A stretch of 64,000 nucleotides of DNA, taken from assembly GCA_029204225.1 (NCBI GenBank), contig CM055094.1, positions 17,554,625 to 17,618,624 on the forward strand. Reading direction: 5' to 3'. Every line of letters begins with the position of its first letter. Positions within the stretch are counted from its first letter, which is position 1. This document shows, in pieces, positions 10,763 to 23,991 of the stretch. A program made the position numbers and the translations under genes. The notes beneath the pieces are model-generated. The model worked only from the letters and a program-made list of their open reading frames with translations. It searched no databases and was not told where the DNA came from. This DNA comes from Diphasiastrum complanatum. Lineage: Eukaryota > Streptophyta > Lycopodiopsida > Lycopodiales > Lycopodiaceae.

Positions 10763-12302
10763 ATGGCATCTCAGGGAGGATATCTTCTAGAAGCCAATGA
10801 AAGACTAAACACTTCTAATTACTCAATTTGGAAGTTAAGAATGGAGTCCATTTTGATACTCCAAGATGTTATGGATATTGTGCTTGGTGTTGAGGAGGAG
10901 CCTCAAGCACAGGTTGAAATTCCTAAATATAAGAAGAGAGCTAGAATGGCTCTACATTTCATTAAAATGAATGCATCTAATGAAATTTTGAGAGAGATAG
11001 GATCTTGCACTATAGCCAAAGAAGCTTGGGATGCACTAAAGACCATCTATGAAGCAAAGCATACTTCTAGAATACTCACTCTTAGGAATTAGATTTTCCA
11101 AAGTTTCCAAAGAAGTGAAGATAATGTATCTAACTATGTTCTGAGAGTTAAAGATTTACATAGAGAGCTTTCATGTGTTGGTGTTACTTCAAGTCATATT
11201 GAATGGCTTGAGAGATGACTATGATAATCTTGTTCAGTCTTTTGATATTAAGGAGGAGTTACCTAATCTAGAAACTCTCCAAGGGTGTCCAGTTTTTCAT
11301 CATCACCTTTCAAAAAAGATGGAGCCTGGTATATAGACAGTGGAGCTTCTTCACACATGTGTTGCTCACAGGAGTCATTTGACTCAATCTTATCTTAAAA
11401 AGGACTAAAGAGATCTATTTATACTGCTAATGATCATGAGTATCCAATAGAAGGAATTGGAAACATTCCATTGAAACTTGTATCTTCAAAAGTTCTTGCA
11501 CTTTCTAATGTTCTTTTCATTCCAAAACTTACAAAGAACCTAATTAGTGTGGGAAAGTTGCTTGATAATGGATGTGATGTAAAGTTCAACTCCAATACTT
11601 GTTTTATCAAGAAAAATGATGAGATCCTTGCTGATGGATCAAGATGTGGTAGAATTTTTAAGTTGAATTCTTATGAGAATGCAAACCTTTGTGAAGTTGC
11701 TTTGTTATCTAAGGAGGAGCTGTGGCATACAGATTGGGACATCCTAACTTTACATCTATGTCTTCTATGTTTAAGATGGAGAAGGCTATTGGTCTTCCAA
11801 AATCTTTTTCTAAACATTTCAAGCCTTGTGAGGCTTGTGCCATTGCAAAGTCACACAGAAAGCCATATCAGAAGTCTTTTATAAAGACTACTTATCCATT
11901 GGAGCTCATACATTTAGATGTACATTTTTTCTCTTCTAAAAGTATTGGTGGTGCAACATGTTTTGTCACCTTTATTGATGACTTTACTAAATACACTTGG
12001 TTGTATCTACTTTCTTCAAAGGCTATGGTTTTTTATCACTTCCTTGTCTTCAAAGCTTATGTAGAAAAACAGTTTTCTTGCAAAGTTAAAGCTTTAAGAT
12101 ATGATGGAGGTGAAATATCTCCAACAATTTTCATAATTATTGTGAAGGTGAAGGAATAAAGAGAGAATTTTCTTGTGCCTATTCTCCATCCCAAAATGGA
12201 GCAGCTGAGAGGAAAAATAGATCTTTATGTGAATGTGCTAAAGCAATTCGAGTAGCAGCTTCTTTGCCTATTGAATATTGGGGTGAAGCTATAAATTGTG
12301 CA
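10763..12302 (+). pseudogene. Copia B gag-protease-integrase, truncated
   Basis: Starts with a Copia gag at ATG 10,763 (NERLNTSNYSIWKLRMESIL). After frameshifts and a deletion, it continues with the protease (WYIDSGASSHM near 11,331; FIPKLTKNLISVGKLLDNG) and the pre-integrase zinc region (RLGHPNFTSM... CEACAIAKSHRKP). The integrase follows, with a DDF..YTW block, DVHFF carrying the first catalytic Asp, RYDGGE the second, and SPSQNGAAERKNRS the Glu. It stops abruptly after WGEAINCAN at 12,302, where sequence of Copia A resumes. RT, RNase H and the 3' LTR of B are deleted. Confidence 0.85.
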
Positions 12303-12499
12303 AACTAAGCACATTGAGATAAGATATCACTACATCAAGGACAAGGTTCTCGACAGAGAGGTGAGCTTAACGTACTGCAAAACGTAGGACATGGTTGTAG
12401 ACATTTTTATGAAAGCACTCAGTGTTAATGCACACAACAGATTTTGTGCATTGCTAAGTCTGAAGATCAAGGCATTCACAGATCCAGATTAAGGGGTGT
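12303..12499 (+). pseudogene. Copia A RNase H tail and polypurine tract
   Basis: Reads KHIEIRYHYIKDKVL, a stop, then DMVVDIFMKALS, the conserved C-terminus of Copia RNase H, and ends at a TAA. The purine-rich aaggggtgt (12,491-12,499) just before the LTR is the polypurine tract. Everything between A's protease (9,208) and this point is missing, lost together with the 3' part of B. Confidence 0.85.
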
Positions 12500-13522
12500 T
12501 GTTGGATTTACTCCTCCTACTCTCCTAAATCCCAATTTTAATCTGCCTCCATTCATGCTGCATATTTTTCTAACACTGTCACGTAGTCTGCATTTTTTTT
12601 TACATGCAAATTTGCACAGACGAAGAAAAGACGAATGAATCGCGACACTATGTTCTTACACAGGTCATGGTGACAGGCGAAAAGAGGACACTACCTTACT
12701 GACTGCCAAAGGTGTCCTAACAGATAAGGCACCCTGTAAATCTTATCCTAAGGCCATTCATAAGAGTGATGCACTTTTGCGTCATCACCAACGTTCACTT
12801 CAGTACTGGCTGACGTCGCACTCACCCCATGCAGTTGCGCTAATAGATTGGACAATGATTGCAGCCACCCACGATCTCCTACAGACAGCACATCCACTAC
12901 TTTTGCATCTACACACTTGTAATATTATGTATATATTGGATACCATCTGCGTATTCGATGATGATGAATACTGATGAAGCAAGATAAATCTTGAATAAGT
13001 GAAGGAGGTTTCATTCCTCATTACAGACAGAAAGAAACTTTGTAGGACACGCGGTTTCATCCGCTACAGTCTTGTGCTCTACCGCATAATTGACTTGTAT
13101 ACTTGATATACTTAATCTGACACAGTTCATTTGTTCTGCGTTTTAGATCTGTCAATATTGCTATGCTTATTCTTCATTCTGTCTGATCTTTCTTGTTGCT
13201 CTTTCTGGTAATAGACGATTAACTTTTAGTCTTGTCTTTCGCGAACAATTCGCGACAGATGATTTGTCTTGCAATTCGCGACAAATTATTCATCTAGCGC
13301 TTCATCCATTTAAATGTTTGGCTACATGATTTGAAAATGACTGTGATTTCTATCACTAAAGTTCTATTCATTCTGATAGGCGTAGTCATGCTTGAGAGAG
13401 TCGAATAATTCATTCCGCTGCGCACGAACATTTTCTGTTCGAGTTCACTTCTCATTCGTTTCTTGTTCGAGTTCGTTTCTCGTTCGTGTTCGTCATTTAT
13501 TCTTCCTCCCTCTCTCCCAACA
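12500..13522 (+). mobile_element. 3' LTR of Copia A
   Basis: A 1,023-base LTR beginning TGTTGG and ending CCAACA (inverted ends). It is homologous to the split 5' LTR at 5,495-6,075 and 7,416-7,846. It is preceded by a polypurine tract and followed by the CCAAT duplication. A TATA-like tatgtatatattgg lies near 12,927. Confidence 0.93.
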
Positions 13523-13527
13523 CCAAT
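13523..13527 (+). repeat. Target site duplication of Copia A (right copy)
   Basis: CCAAT follows LTR A directly, matching the inverted copy at 6,076-6,080. Confidence 0.75.
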
Positions 13528-13545
13528 CGTGGCCTTAAGGGAGAC
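13528..13545 (+). pseudogene. Last codons and polypurine tract of Copia C
   Basis: With A removed, the C RNase H frame continues for a few codons to a TAA at about 13,536. The purine run aagggagac then leads straight into C's LTR. This is strong support for A having inserted just inside the 3' end of C's coding region. Confidence 0.7.
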
Positions 13546-14656
13546 TGTTGGAAACTAAGCCTACAGTTGTCTCCTTGGTGAATGATTAATTTCTATTTCA
13601 TGATTCTTCTTGCACGTTTATTGATCATTGATCTAGGGTCAGGTGAAACCAACTTTGGTTCTACGTCTGCTCATCTGATACCAAACTTAGACAGCCAATT
13701 TATTTGAAGAACGTCTACAACGGGCTTTCGGCTGATCTCCAACAAAGGGTAACCAATCCTGTCATAATTTCAAGTTCAGATGTTAAGTTCAATAATTTGA
13801 AGACATTGAAGACTTGGTCATCTTCAAGGACTTCCATGAAATTAGCATTTAGAACAAGTCTACAGAAATACATTACTGCGACAGTCTGCAAAAATACTCT
13901 CTAAGTGTCGCAACAGTCTGTAGAAATGAACTATGTTTTCTACAGTGGTGCCTTTTTCGCATTTCCTCGAAATGCGAAACTAGCATAGTTCAACAGTTTA
14001 AACTATTTTGCAACAGTTCAAAGTTTAAACTATTTTTAAACACCTTCAGCTTTTTCGCAAAAATGTGAAGAGAGAAAATTTTCGAAGGTCATCTACTTTC
14101 AAGAGTTGAACTATTTTAGGGCACCTTTGGCTTTTTCGCAAAATCCTGAAGAGAGAAAAAATGCCAAAGGTCATCTATTTTGAACGAGGAACGATCCCAA
14201 CCACTTCCCGAAATTTGCAAAGTGAGAGAAAACCACTTCACGTAAAATGCCAAGTGAGAGAATTTATGACGTCCTCATTTGCGTCAACATTCCCGGATTT
14301 GTTGACCGTATACACTATGTATAGTTGTCACAAAAGCCATATGCTTCCAAGTACAACGACTTACCTAATTAGGTGACAAACATTTAATGTAGTTAATACA
14401 TAGATGCAATCTATAAATAGATCATCCCAGCACAAATTACTTGAGACGCTCCGTCTATGAGACGAATGATTTTGAGCCTCCCAATTACGTTGTCATTCTA
14501 GTTGTAATTGTCATTGTTGTGCTTCAGTGTAATATAACAGCAATACTTTTTTCTATTTGTGTATAACGTAGATGAATGCTTGTTGTGATTGAATGCACTT
14601 TATTGTTGTTTGATCGCGCTTGTTTAGTCACTCTGATCAGAACAGGGACGTCTACA
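13546..14656 (+). mobile_element. 3' LTR of Copia C
   Basis: Begins TGTTGG right after C's polypurine tract. It has a TATA-like ctataaatag at 14,411 and a plausible end tctaca at 14,656, giving about 1.1 kb. Its upstream half contains two diverged copies of a unit of about 75 bases (near 14,035 and 14,118), each with ctttttcgcaaaa and gaagagagaaaa, like U3 enhancer repeats. The short ORFs inside it are not genes. Confidence 0.65.
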
Positions 14657-14714
14657 ACTCCTCAGTTTCTGACCAGACAATAAAACAACTCATTCCATCG
14701 CTCTCTTATCCAAT

Positions 14715-14787
14715 GGGGTTGGCTCGGTTGGTTAGCTTGGGCGCATCCTTGGTCTCACTTTAAAGCCACCCTTGGAAGGCAAGATGC
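14715..14787 (+). mobile_element. SINE-like tRNA-derived element, diverged
   Basis: Starts ggggttggctcggttggtta, a good pol III A box, and ends ccttggaaggcaagatgc, nearly the same tail as the intact copy at 33,728-33,811. The B box is lost in the middle. No target duplication is clear. Confidence 0.5.
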
Positions 14788-15359
14788 ATTTCATGGGCTT
14801 TTTACTAAATCATGATCACAAATTTAAATGAATACCACAAGTATTGAAAGTAAAAATTGGAAGTTTCTTCTTTTAATACTAGTTTCACAACTTTAATACC
14901 CCCAAACAAATTGCCATTTAGACAAGCTAGACTTAATAGATTATAAATAAACTTATTATTTTCTATTCCCATACGTGCAAGATTTCTAAAAAACATACAA
15001 CTTGTTTTAGAGGAAGGAACATTGGTGGCTTGCACAATCACTTTGTTATATCTTTTTCCAACACATGGGATGGAAAGGAACAGGTCCTGATTGATTCTTA
15101 AAGAAGATATCATGGTCAAATATTTGATTCTTGAAGAAGAGACCATGGTCAAAGATTGAAAACGTGAAGTTGAAGCAACTCATGCCACCTCTTCCTCTCT
15201 TATTCTTTATATCATCTCCTCTCCTCTCTTTACCTTCTCACCTTCTTCTTTGTCTTCTCAATCTCTATACACGCCACGTTTCCTTCCTTCCTTCTTTACT
15301 ACTATTCGATCTATATATACGCTTTGCTATTTCTCTACGTCTTCTTCTCTCCATCTACC
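14788..15359 (+). promoter_or_regulatory. Spacer and possible promoter of the MGACSSS ORF
   Basis: No gene is seen at 14,788-15,130. From 15,180 a long CT-rich tract leads to a TATA-like tctatatatacgc (about 15,309-15,321), with the ATG about 45 bases further in a good plant context (accATGGGG). CT-rich leader plus TATA is typical of plant core promoters. The assignment is by pattern only. Confidence 0.4.
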
Positions 15360-15581
15360 ATGGGGGCTTGTTCAAGCTCAGCCAATCCAAGTTCTCAAAA
15401 ACCCAACAACAAAGCATATGACCACTCATCAGCTTCTTCTGATCCACCAAGTCAGTCTCAGAAGAAGCAAATCCAGAAGAAGAAGGAGACGAAGGCAAAA
15501 CTAGAGGACAAGGGTAAAATTCCGACTGCGCCAATAGTGGTTGGTTATTTTCCATCCGGGAATTATTTGTCTCGACTTTGA
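15360..15581 (+). CDS. Small MGACSSS protein or first exon, unknown function
   Basis: A 73-residue ORF. Its start MGACSSSAN fits an N-myristoylation site (Gly2, Ser6) with a nearby Cys for palmitoylation, so membrane attachment is plausible. Residues 10-50 are Ser/Gln/Lys-rich and end in a basic stretch (KKQIQKKKETKAK). The C-terminus is more hydrophobic (IVVGYFPSGNYLSRL). I do not recognise the family. A possible splice donor (gtaaaa) near 15,513 means it could be only the first exon of a longer gene, but no convincing second exon was found. The upstream TATA box and CT-rich leader favour a real gene; the short length is the main doubt. Confidence 0.45.
   Translation: MGACSSSANPSSQKPNNKAYDHSSASSDPPSQSQKKQIQKKKETKAKLEDKGKIPTAPIVVGYFPSGNYLSRL

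Positions 15582-18542
<2,961 letters not shown>

Positions 18543-18583
<41 letters not shown>
18543..18583. repeat. (AT)n microsatellite
   Basis: About 20 AT units without interruption. Confidence 0.95.
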
Positions 18584-18586
<3 letters not shown>

Positions 18587-18644
18587 AAAGTACAGCAAAA
18601 AGGACCAAGAATGGATCCAAATCAGATCCACAAGTGTGATTGGG

Positions 18645-19412
18645 TGTTAGATTAGATTGATCTACCAATCTACACAAGATTAGATAGCACTAGATCAAAT
18701 CTACATCAACAAATATGATCAAAACTTGTACTTGCTGGTTTCACATGAGTGAAGACCTGTCAGAGTACGGACTACCAGCAAATAATGAAGTACACTAAGC
18801 TTAGAAACCACTAGAAGCATAAAATCACAAGACAAATGGAGAGATTACTCAAGAAATGCACCAAAACCAAGATTTAGCTTTCTTGTCAATTATGGCCAAA
18901 TGAGCCACCATATATACACAAGAGCTGATGCTTACTCAGCTGATTTGGCACGTGTTAGAGTGCCTACTCATCAGAGGATCCACCAATAATCATCAATATG
19001 GCACATGGACCAAGTTTCCTAACTTATAGCCACCTCCCTTGATTTTAGGCAATTTTCCTAATTTATAGGGACTTGCACAAATATTTACTACAAGTTGGAT
19101 CTCACCTACTACTGATGTTTTAACACATATGAGCAGTCCTTGGCACCTGTGAGATCACTCCTATCCATGTGAAATAGCTTTTCCTACCAATAACATGATG
19201 CCAAGTGGCATATAGCTAGAACACTAGATTTTGGCCATTTTAGCCACTAGATCTCAAATGAAATGGTATGTACAACCTATATGAATCATCTAAATGATAA
19301 ATGTATTAATTTCACACGTGGGAACAGGCTCCACACATGTCTAATGATGATATTTACTAGTCATAATGGTATTTACAAGATTTGATCAAGTTAGCTTTTG
19401 CCAATTTTAACA
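18645..19412 (-). mobile_element. 3' LTR of element E
   Basis: On the minus strand it begins TGTTAAAATTGGC right after a purine tract (gaggaggag, 19,421-19,413). It carries a TATA-like tgtatatatgg near 18,915 and ends at a plausible ...taaca near 18,645. The purine tract fixes the orientation and makes this the 3' LTR. No 5' LTR or primer site of the same family was found in the window. Confidence 0.65.
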
Positions 19413-19548
19413 CTCCTCCTCAAAACTAACTTGATAAAAGCATGATGATGTTAAGCTTGACGCCATGGGCTGAATTGGTCTTCAAATATGGATCCTTGCT
19501 GGTTCAAAGGTGTGAAGATCAACCAATGAGCTTGATGTCGATTCAAAA

Positions 19549-20274
19549 TCACCATATCCATGATAGTGCCTCTATGATGTTGACTTTTTTGATGAACTTG
19601 AGAGCTTTGCACCATCCTAGCACCTCTTTCATTGATTTGTTCCATCCTTGAAACATATGGTTGATCCAAAAGCTCCTCATCCTTGAAAATAGTTGCAAAT
19701 CCATGATAAAATAAAGAGTCCTTATTGACTCATAAGGATCACAAAGATCCAACATCATGCTACCAAGATCTCGAGAATTAGGCTCATCAACATTGGCAAG
19801 ACTATGCATGCTATAATAACAAAGAGTTTGCCTCATATCTCCATGCTTGATTACCATGCTAATCTCAGATCTAATGAGGCTAAATACTTCATTATGGAGA
19901 TAAGTTTCCTTAGAGGATGATTCACTTACTCTCATAAAGAGTTTACAATTTGCCTCAATACATGAAAAAAGACAATTTTTCACACTAAGAGTGGACAAAT
20001 CACTCTTGCTCTTGCAAGACTCAAGAGCATACATTTGATGAAATAACCATTTGCTTTCTAATTGATCTAAAATCAATTTCATATCATTAAGAAGATCAAC
20101 TATGTTCTCAAGAGAGACACCATACTCAACTAGTATTGCTTTACTCCAACTTTGGGATGCAAAAGTCTCACTAAAGCAAATTGATTCACCAAATGACATA
20201 AGAGAAGCAAGCATGAGATGTATACCACTTGAAATGTGTTCCTCTTTCCCTTGAAATGTGCCATATGAGCTCAA
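19549..20274 (-). CDS. Element E internal ORF 1, unknown protein
   Basis: About 240 codons open just upstream of the 3' LTR, where a third (env-like or accessory) ORF would sit in an LTR element. No enzyme motif, zinc finger or membrane span is evident. Segments such as CFSETFASQSWSKAILVEY and CKLFMRVSESSSKETYLHNE recur, diverged, in the neighbouring ORF (CFEEIFVSQRWIKAILVEC; CKLLMRISEASKVDTYIHKQ). The module is therefore duplicated in tandem and has kept its reading frame in both copies. The true start is uncertain. It could be the tail of a degenerate pol-free (non-autonomous) element. Confidence 0.45.
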   Translation of the reverse strand: MSSYGTFQGKEEHISSGIHLMLASLMSFGESICFSETFASQSWSKAILVEYGVSLENIVDLLNDMKLILDQLESKWLFHQMYALESCKSKSDLSTLSVKNCLFSCIEANCKLFMRVSESSSKETYLHNEVFSLIRSEISMVIKHGDMRQTLCYYSMHSLANVDEPNSRDLGSMMLDLCDPYESIRTLYFIMDLQLFSRMRSFWINHMFQGWNKSMKEVLGWCKALKFIKKVNIIEALSWIW

Positions 20275-20910
20275 CCATGTCTCTTGATATTCTTCTTGTA
20301 ATCATAACTTGAGAAGGACTCTCCTCCTCAATCCTTGGCACACTTGAACCTCAAGATGACTCCTCAAGGTCAACTCCTTGGTGCTCCTCCTTGATGGAAA
20401 TCCAAGACCTCCATGTCTCAAAATTATCACAACAAACATGATCATATAATGTGCACTTCATATGATTATCAACATTACTTATGCTAGAACTATAAGTCCA
20501 AAAATCACCACAACTTGGCATGATTTTTCCAATATTGAAATCAAGAAGTATTTCCATCTCAATAATGCTAACTACTTGCTTATGGATATAAGTGTCCACT
20601 TTGGATGCTTCACTTATTCTCATAAGAAGTTTACAACTTGCCTTTAAAATTGAAAATTTACAATCTTCAACATTATGAATGAACACATCATTCATGACCT
20701 TATTGAAACCAACAAAAAATACATTATGAAGACATTTCCATTTCCTTGACTTCATATTCAATGTAAGTTTACAAGGAAAACATGCTTTGCTATCTATTAA
20801 GGCATCACACTCAACTAGTATTGCCTTAATCCACCTTTGAGATACAAAAATCTCTTCAAAGCAAAATAGTTCTTCATTAGATGTCATGAGAGCATATATG
20901 GAACTATTTT
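19870..20910 (-). repeat. Diverged tandem duplication, period about 690 bp
   Basis: Plus-strand blocks at 19,870-19,990 and 20,120-20,220 match 20,560-20,670 and 20,810-20,910 in the same order and orientation, with offsets of 687-690 bases. The duplication underlies the repeated protein module in the two element E ORFs. Confidence 0.7.
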
Positions 20911-21163
20911 CATTTTGTGATTGCTCCTTCTTAATCTTTCTTGGTTTCTCTTGGGTCATAACAATAAATTTGAACTTTTCTAAAGTTCTAAGCAAAATGT
21001 TTTCCAAGGACATGAAATAAATCCAAGTGACATTAATGAAAGTGACATTTATCTTTGCATCTTGATTAAACAATGCACTTCCAAATGAAAAACTTCTAAA
21101 GGTTTGAAATGTGTGATGATGGACTTTTGAAGACAAATCTTGTAAGTCCTTGTGAGACTCCAA
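20351..21163 (-). CDS. Element E internal ORF 2, unknown protein
   Basis: About 270 codons, in a different frame from ORF 1 and separated from it by 76 bases. It shares two conserved blocks with ORF 1 at a spacing of about 690 bases. The N-terminal third (MTQEKPRKIKKEQSQNEN) is basic and polar. No known domain is recognised. The two ORFs were probably one longer protein with a repeated module before a frameshift. What it did for the element is unknown. Confidence 0.4.
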   Translation of the reverse strand: MESHKDLQDLSSKVHHHTFQTFRSFSFGSALFNQDAKINVTFINVTWIYFMSLENILLRTLEKFKFIVMTQEKPRKIKKEQSQNENSSIYALMTSNEELFCFEEIFVSQRWIKAILVECDALIDSKACFPCKLTLNMKSRKWKCLHNVFFVGFNKVMNDVFIHNVEDCKFSILKASCKLLMRISEASKVDTYIHKQVVSIIEMEILLDFNIGKIMPSCGDFWTYSSSISNVDNHMKCTLYDHVCCDNFETWRSWISIKEEHQGVDLEESS

Positions 21164-21254
21164 GCCTCATGCATCTTTCCACAAAGGAAACACCTTTCCT
21201 TGGATTTGTCCTTCTTTCCAAAGGAATGTTTTGGATCCTAGTGATCTGAAATTC

Positions 21255-21957
21255 TTCACAAGACATATTAGTAAAGCATTCAATCTTGACAAGAATTCTG
21301 AATGCAATAAAAGACAGTGATTGACTCAGACTAGTGTATAAAAATACATGTCAGTTTAATGCTATGAGCACAAGACAGTAGCGGACAAACCGCGTGCTCA
21401 AGAAGCTAACTCCACTATGTAAAAGCTATGAGCTTATTACTGACAATCAATCTAAAAAAAACATCAATGCATGAATCTACAATGTCTGTCTCATGATCAG
21501 CATAATTGATTAGATTACAATAGTTATCTATATACAATTTTCATTTGTGCAGATGAGTGTATGAAGAGATGGCGTGGAGCCGTTGTGCCATCTGGAGAAG
21601 ATCATGGTTGTTGCTATCATTGTCCGAGTCGTTTGTATAGTACAGGAAGTGAGCGTGAGGAGGCTTTGACTATTCAGACGTCGAGCAAGTCGTTGCTGTG
21701 GCCAATTGGGTAGTCGACAAGTTGGACCTCCCGATAAGTTGGACAAGTCGACTAGTCGAGAGAGTCGATAAGACGGACTCTCCGACATGTCGTCCAAGTC
21801 GGGCTTCCCCGATAAGTTATCCAAGTCGATAAGTCGGGGGCCATTCTCTTGTTTGTCTTTAGTAATAGAGTTATGTGTGACAATGCAAGTAAATTTGCAG
21901 CATGAATGGAACTAGATTAACATAAGATTTAGGAGAGTAGAGGAGATAAATCCAACA
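21255..21957 (-). mobile_element. Solo LTR related to Copia A
   Basis: Minus strand starts TGTTGGATTTATCTCC at 21,957 and shares with LTR A the first 90 bases, the gcacgcggtttgtccgctac block (near 21,395) and the following U5-like part. It differs by a region at 21,690-21,840 made of short 'aagtcga/gtcggac' repeats. No polypurine tract or coding sequence adjoins it, so it looks like a solo or truncated LTR. The left end is approximate. Confidence 0.6.
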
Positions 21958-21969
21958 AAGAATTGATAC

Positions 21970-22205
21970 TAGTTTAGAAATTTTGTCATCTTCTCTCTAC
22001 CCAAGAGCTACATCCCAAGAGCAAGCCCATTCCATCCGGTCGCTGACTATGCCGGAAGGTAGACCGTACAATTTAAATAGCCCGTCCACAAACAACCTCG
22101 CTAACTCTGGAGCTCTAATGGTTATTTTGGTCGGAATGAAATGAGCCATTCTGGTCAGACGGTCAACTGTGACCCATATAGCGTCATTACCCTTTTGGGT
22201 TGTAG
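21970..22205 (-). pseudogene. Gypsy (chromovirus-type) integrase scrap
   Basis: One minus-strand frame reads NDAIWVTVDRLTRMAHFIP, then ELARLFVDGLFKLYGLPSG and IVSDR. This is the catalytic core of chromovirus Gypsy integrase: the first catalytic Asp is in VDRL and the second in SDR. About 75 codons remain, ending where the LTR at 21,957 begins. The rest of the element is missing. Confidence 0.8.
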
Positions 22206-22589
22206 AACATCAACAAAGTTATGTTGTTGACGGCGATCTGGGTGACGGGCGGTCCTAATGTGGTCTCAAATGGTCGAAAGTGCCCTCAAATGGACGCAAA
22301 CATACCTAATGCAGTCTCAAATGGCCGCAAGTGCCCTCATGCGGTCCTAATGCAAGACCACCATGTTTTTTTCATAGGTTATTTGTTGTAGGGTTAAGGC
22401 CTCTAAGTTGCGTTCAAGTTAAAACGGACTGTAGGCAACCACAAAGGTAATAAATGCGGCCTTATTCGGTCTATTACGACCATATTGCATCTTTATGCAG
22501 TCTTTTATGGCCATATTGCGGTCTTATGCCACCATCGGCCATGTGCGGCTCTATTGCGAGCCTTATTTGGTCTGTTATGACCATAAGAA

Positions 22590-23330
22590 GTTCTATGTAG
22601 AAATGGACCGTAGGCGACCGCCAAGGCAACAGTTGTGGTCTATTACAGTTTCTACAAAGTTGGAAATGGACCACAAGCAACCGCCAAGACAATGGTTGCA
22701 GTCTATTGCAGTCTATTATGGTTTACTACAAAGTTGGAAATGGACCGTAGGCAACCGCCAAGACAACAGTTGCAGTCTATTGGGGTCTGAGACGAAGTTG
22801 GATGGACCGAAGGCAACCACCAAGTAGCGAGTTGCAGTCTGTTGCAAATTTATGTGAAAGAAGACTGAAGGCAACCGCCAAGTCGTGAGTTGTGGTCTGT
22901 TGTGGTTTTATGTGAAAGAAGACCGAAGGCAACCGCCAAGTAGCGAGTTGCGGTCTGTTGTGGTTTTGGATGAAAGAAGACCAAAGGCAACCACCAAGTA
23001 GCAAGTTGCAGTCTGTGGTTTCATTTGAAAGAATACCGAAGGCAACCGCAAAGGTAACAGTTGTGGTCTATTACGGTCTGATATGAAGTTGGATGGACCA
23101 TAGGCAACCGCCAAGGCAACGGTTGCGATCTATTACGGTTTACTACGAAGTTGGAAATGGACCGTAGGCAACTGCCAAGGCAATGGTTGTGGTCTATTAC
23201 GGTTTACTACGAAGTTGGAAATGGACCGTAGGCAACTGCCAAGGCAACGGTTGCGATCTATTACAATTTACTACAAAGTTGGAAATGGACTGTAGGCAAC
23301 ATTGCGGTCTATTGCAATTCTGAGACAAAG
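22590..23330. repeat. Minisatellite, 12 copies of a 55-74 bp unit
   Basis: Units begin at about 22,611, 22,674, 22,748, 22,810, 22,868, 22,926, 22,984, 23,039, 23,101, 23,165, 23,229 and 23,292. Each starts near 'gaccgtaggcaaccgccaag' and ends near 'aagttggaaat'. Most units contain gcaaccg...cggttgc, a short inverted repeat. A looser set of related repeats ('tgcggtc', 'caaatggccgcaag') covers 22,240-22,590. ORFs here are repeat artefacts. Confidence 0.9.
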
Positions 23331-23991
23331 TTAATAGCAATTTGAAACATGGTTTAATCTTCCCAAACAAATCATGTTTTGGCAATAGGCCAAGCCGTTA
23401 TATCACCGTATCAGGACGAGTGCCATGATGATCAGCTTACGGTCAATTGGTCCATATCAGTTCATTTTCAGTTATGCACAGAATATGAAAAGTTTAAACC
23501 ATTTTCGTTTTGCTTAGCCAAAAGACTTGGTGTGGACACGTGTGCTGGTATTAGAGCAAATCCATGCTATGCATACGTGTGTGTTAAATCTCGATTGGAG
23601 CCTTCCATCCTGATCTCGACTGAACACATTCTGTTAGATCTCGACCGAAGCACTTTGTCTAATCTCGACCGAAGCCATTTTCTCAGATCTCGACCGGACT
23701 TTTCTATCAACTCTCAACCGAGAGTTTCAACTTACAGTCTGAACTAAGTTAACTTCAAAACAAAGTCAATTTGATTCTTTGACTAGATCTCAGTGTTTGC
23801 TAAGTACCACAGTTCTTTCCCAGTTTATTGTAAGATCCTAGCACCAAAAAACGAAACAATTGTGCCATTTGGACAGCACCACATTATTCGTATCTGACTA
23901 ATATTTTGGCCAAGAAAAAAAAAACAGTCAAGTTACCAAAGAGTCCAAGAGCCCTACTTTCCCAATCCTAAGGTACTCTAGATTTGCTATG
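23331..23991 (+). other. Possible Gypsy leader, no gene
   Basis: No recognised ORF. Three or four copies of 'tctcgaccgaagc' lie at 23,590-23,700. The stretch leads to the gag-like start at 23,992, so it may be the 5' leader of that element, but no LTR end or primer site could be fixed. Confidence 0.35.

Noticed and set aside
12444-13060. Several short ORFs in the 3' LTR of Copia A
   Set aside because: The same frames appear in the other LTR copy because the DNA is duplicated, not because a protein is conserved.
22590-23330. Possible CRISPR-like array
   Set aside because: The whole unit repeats with no unique spacers, and the DNA is eukaryotic.
22474-23385. ORFs with repeated Asn-Arg-Pro-Gln motifs
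   Set aside because: Product of translating the 12-unit minisatellite; no start, splice or domain support.
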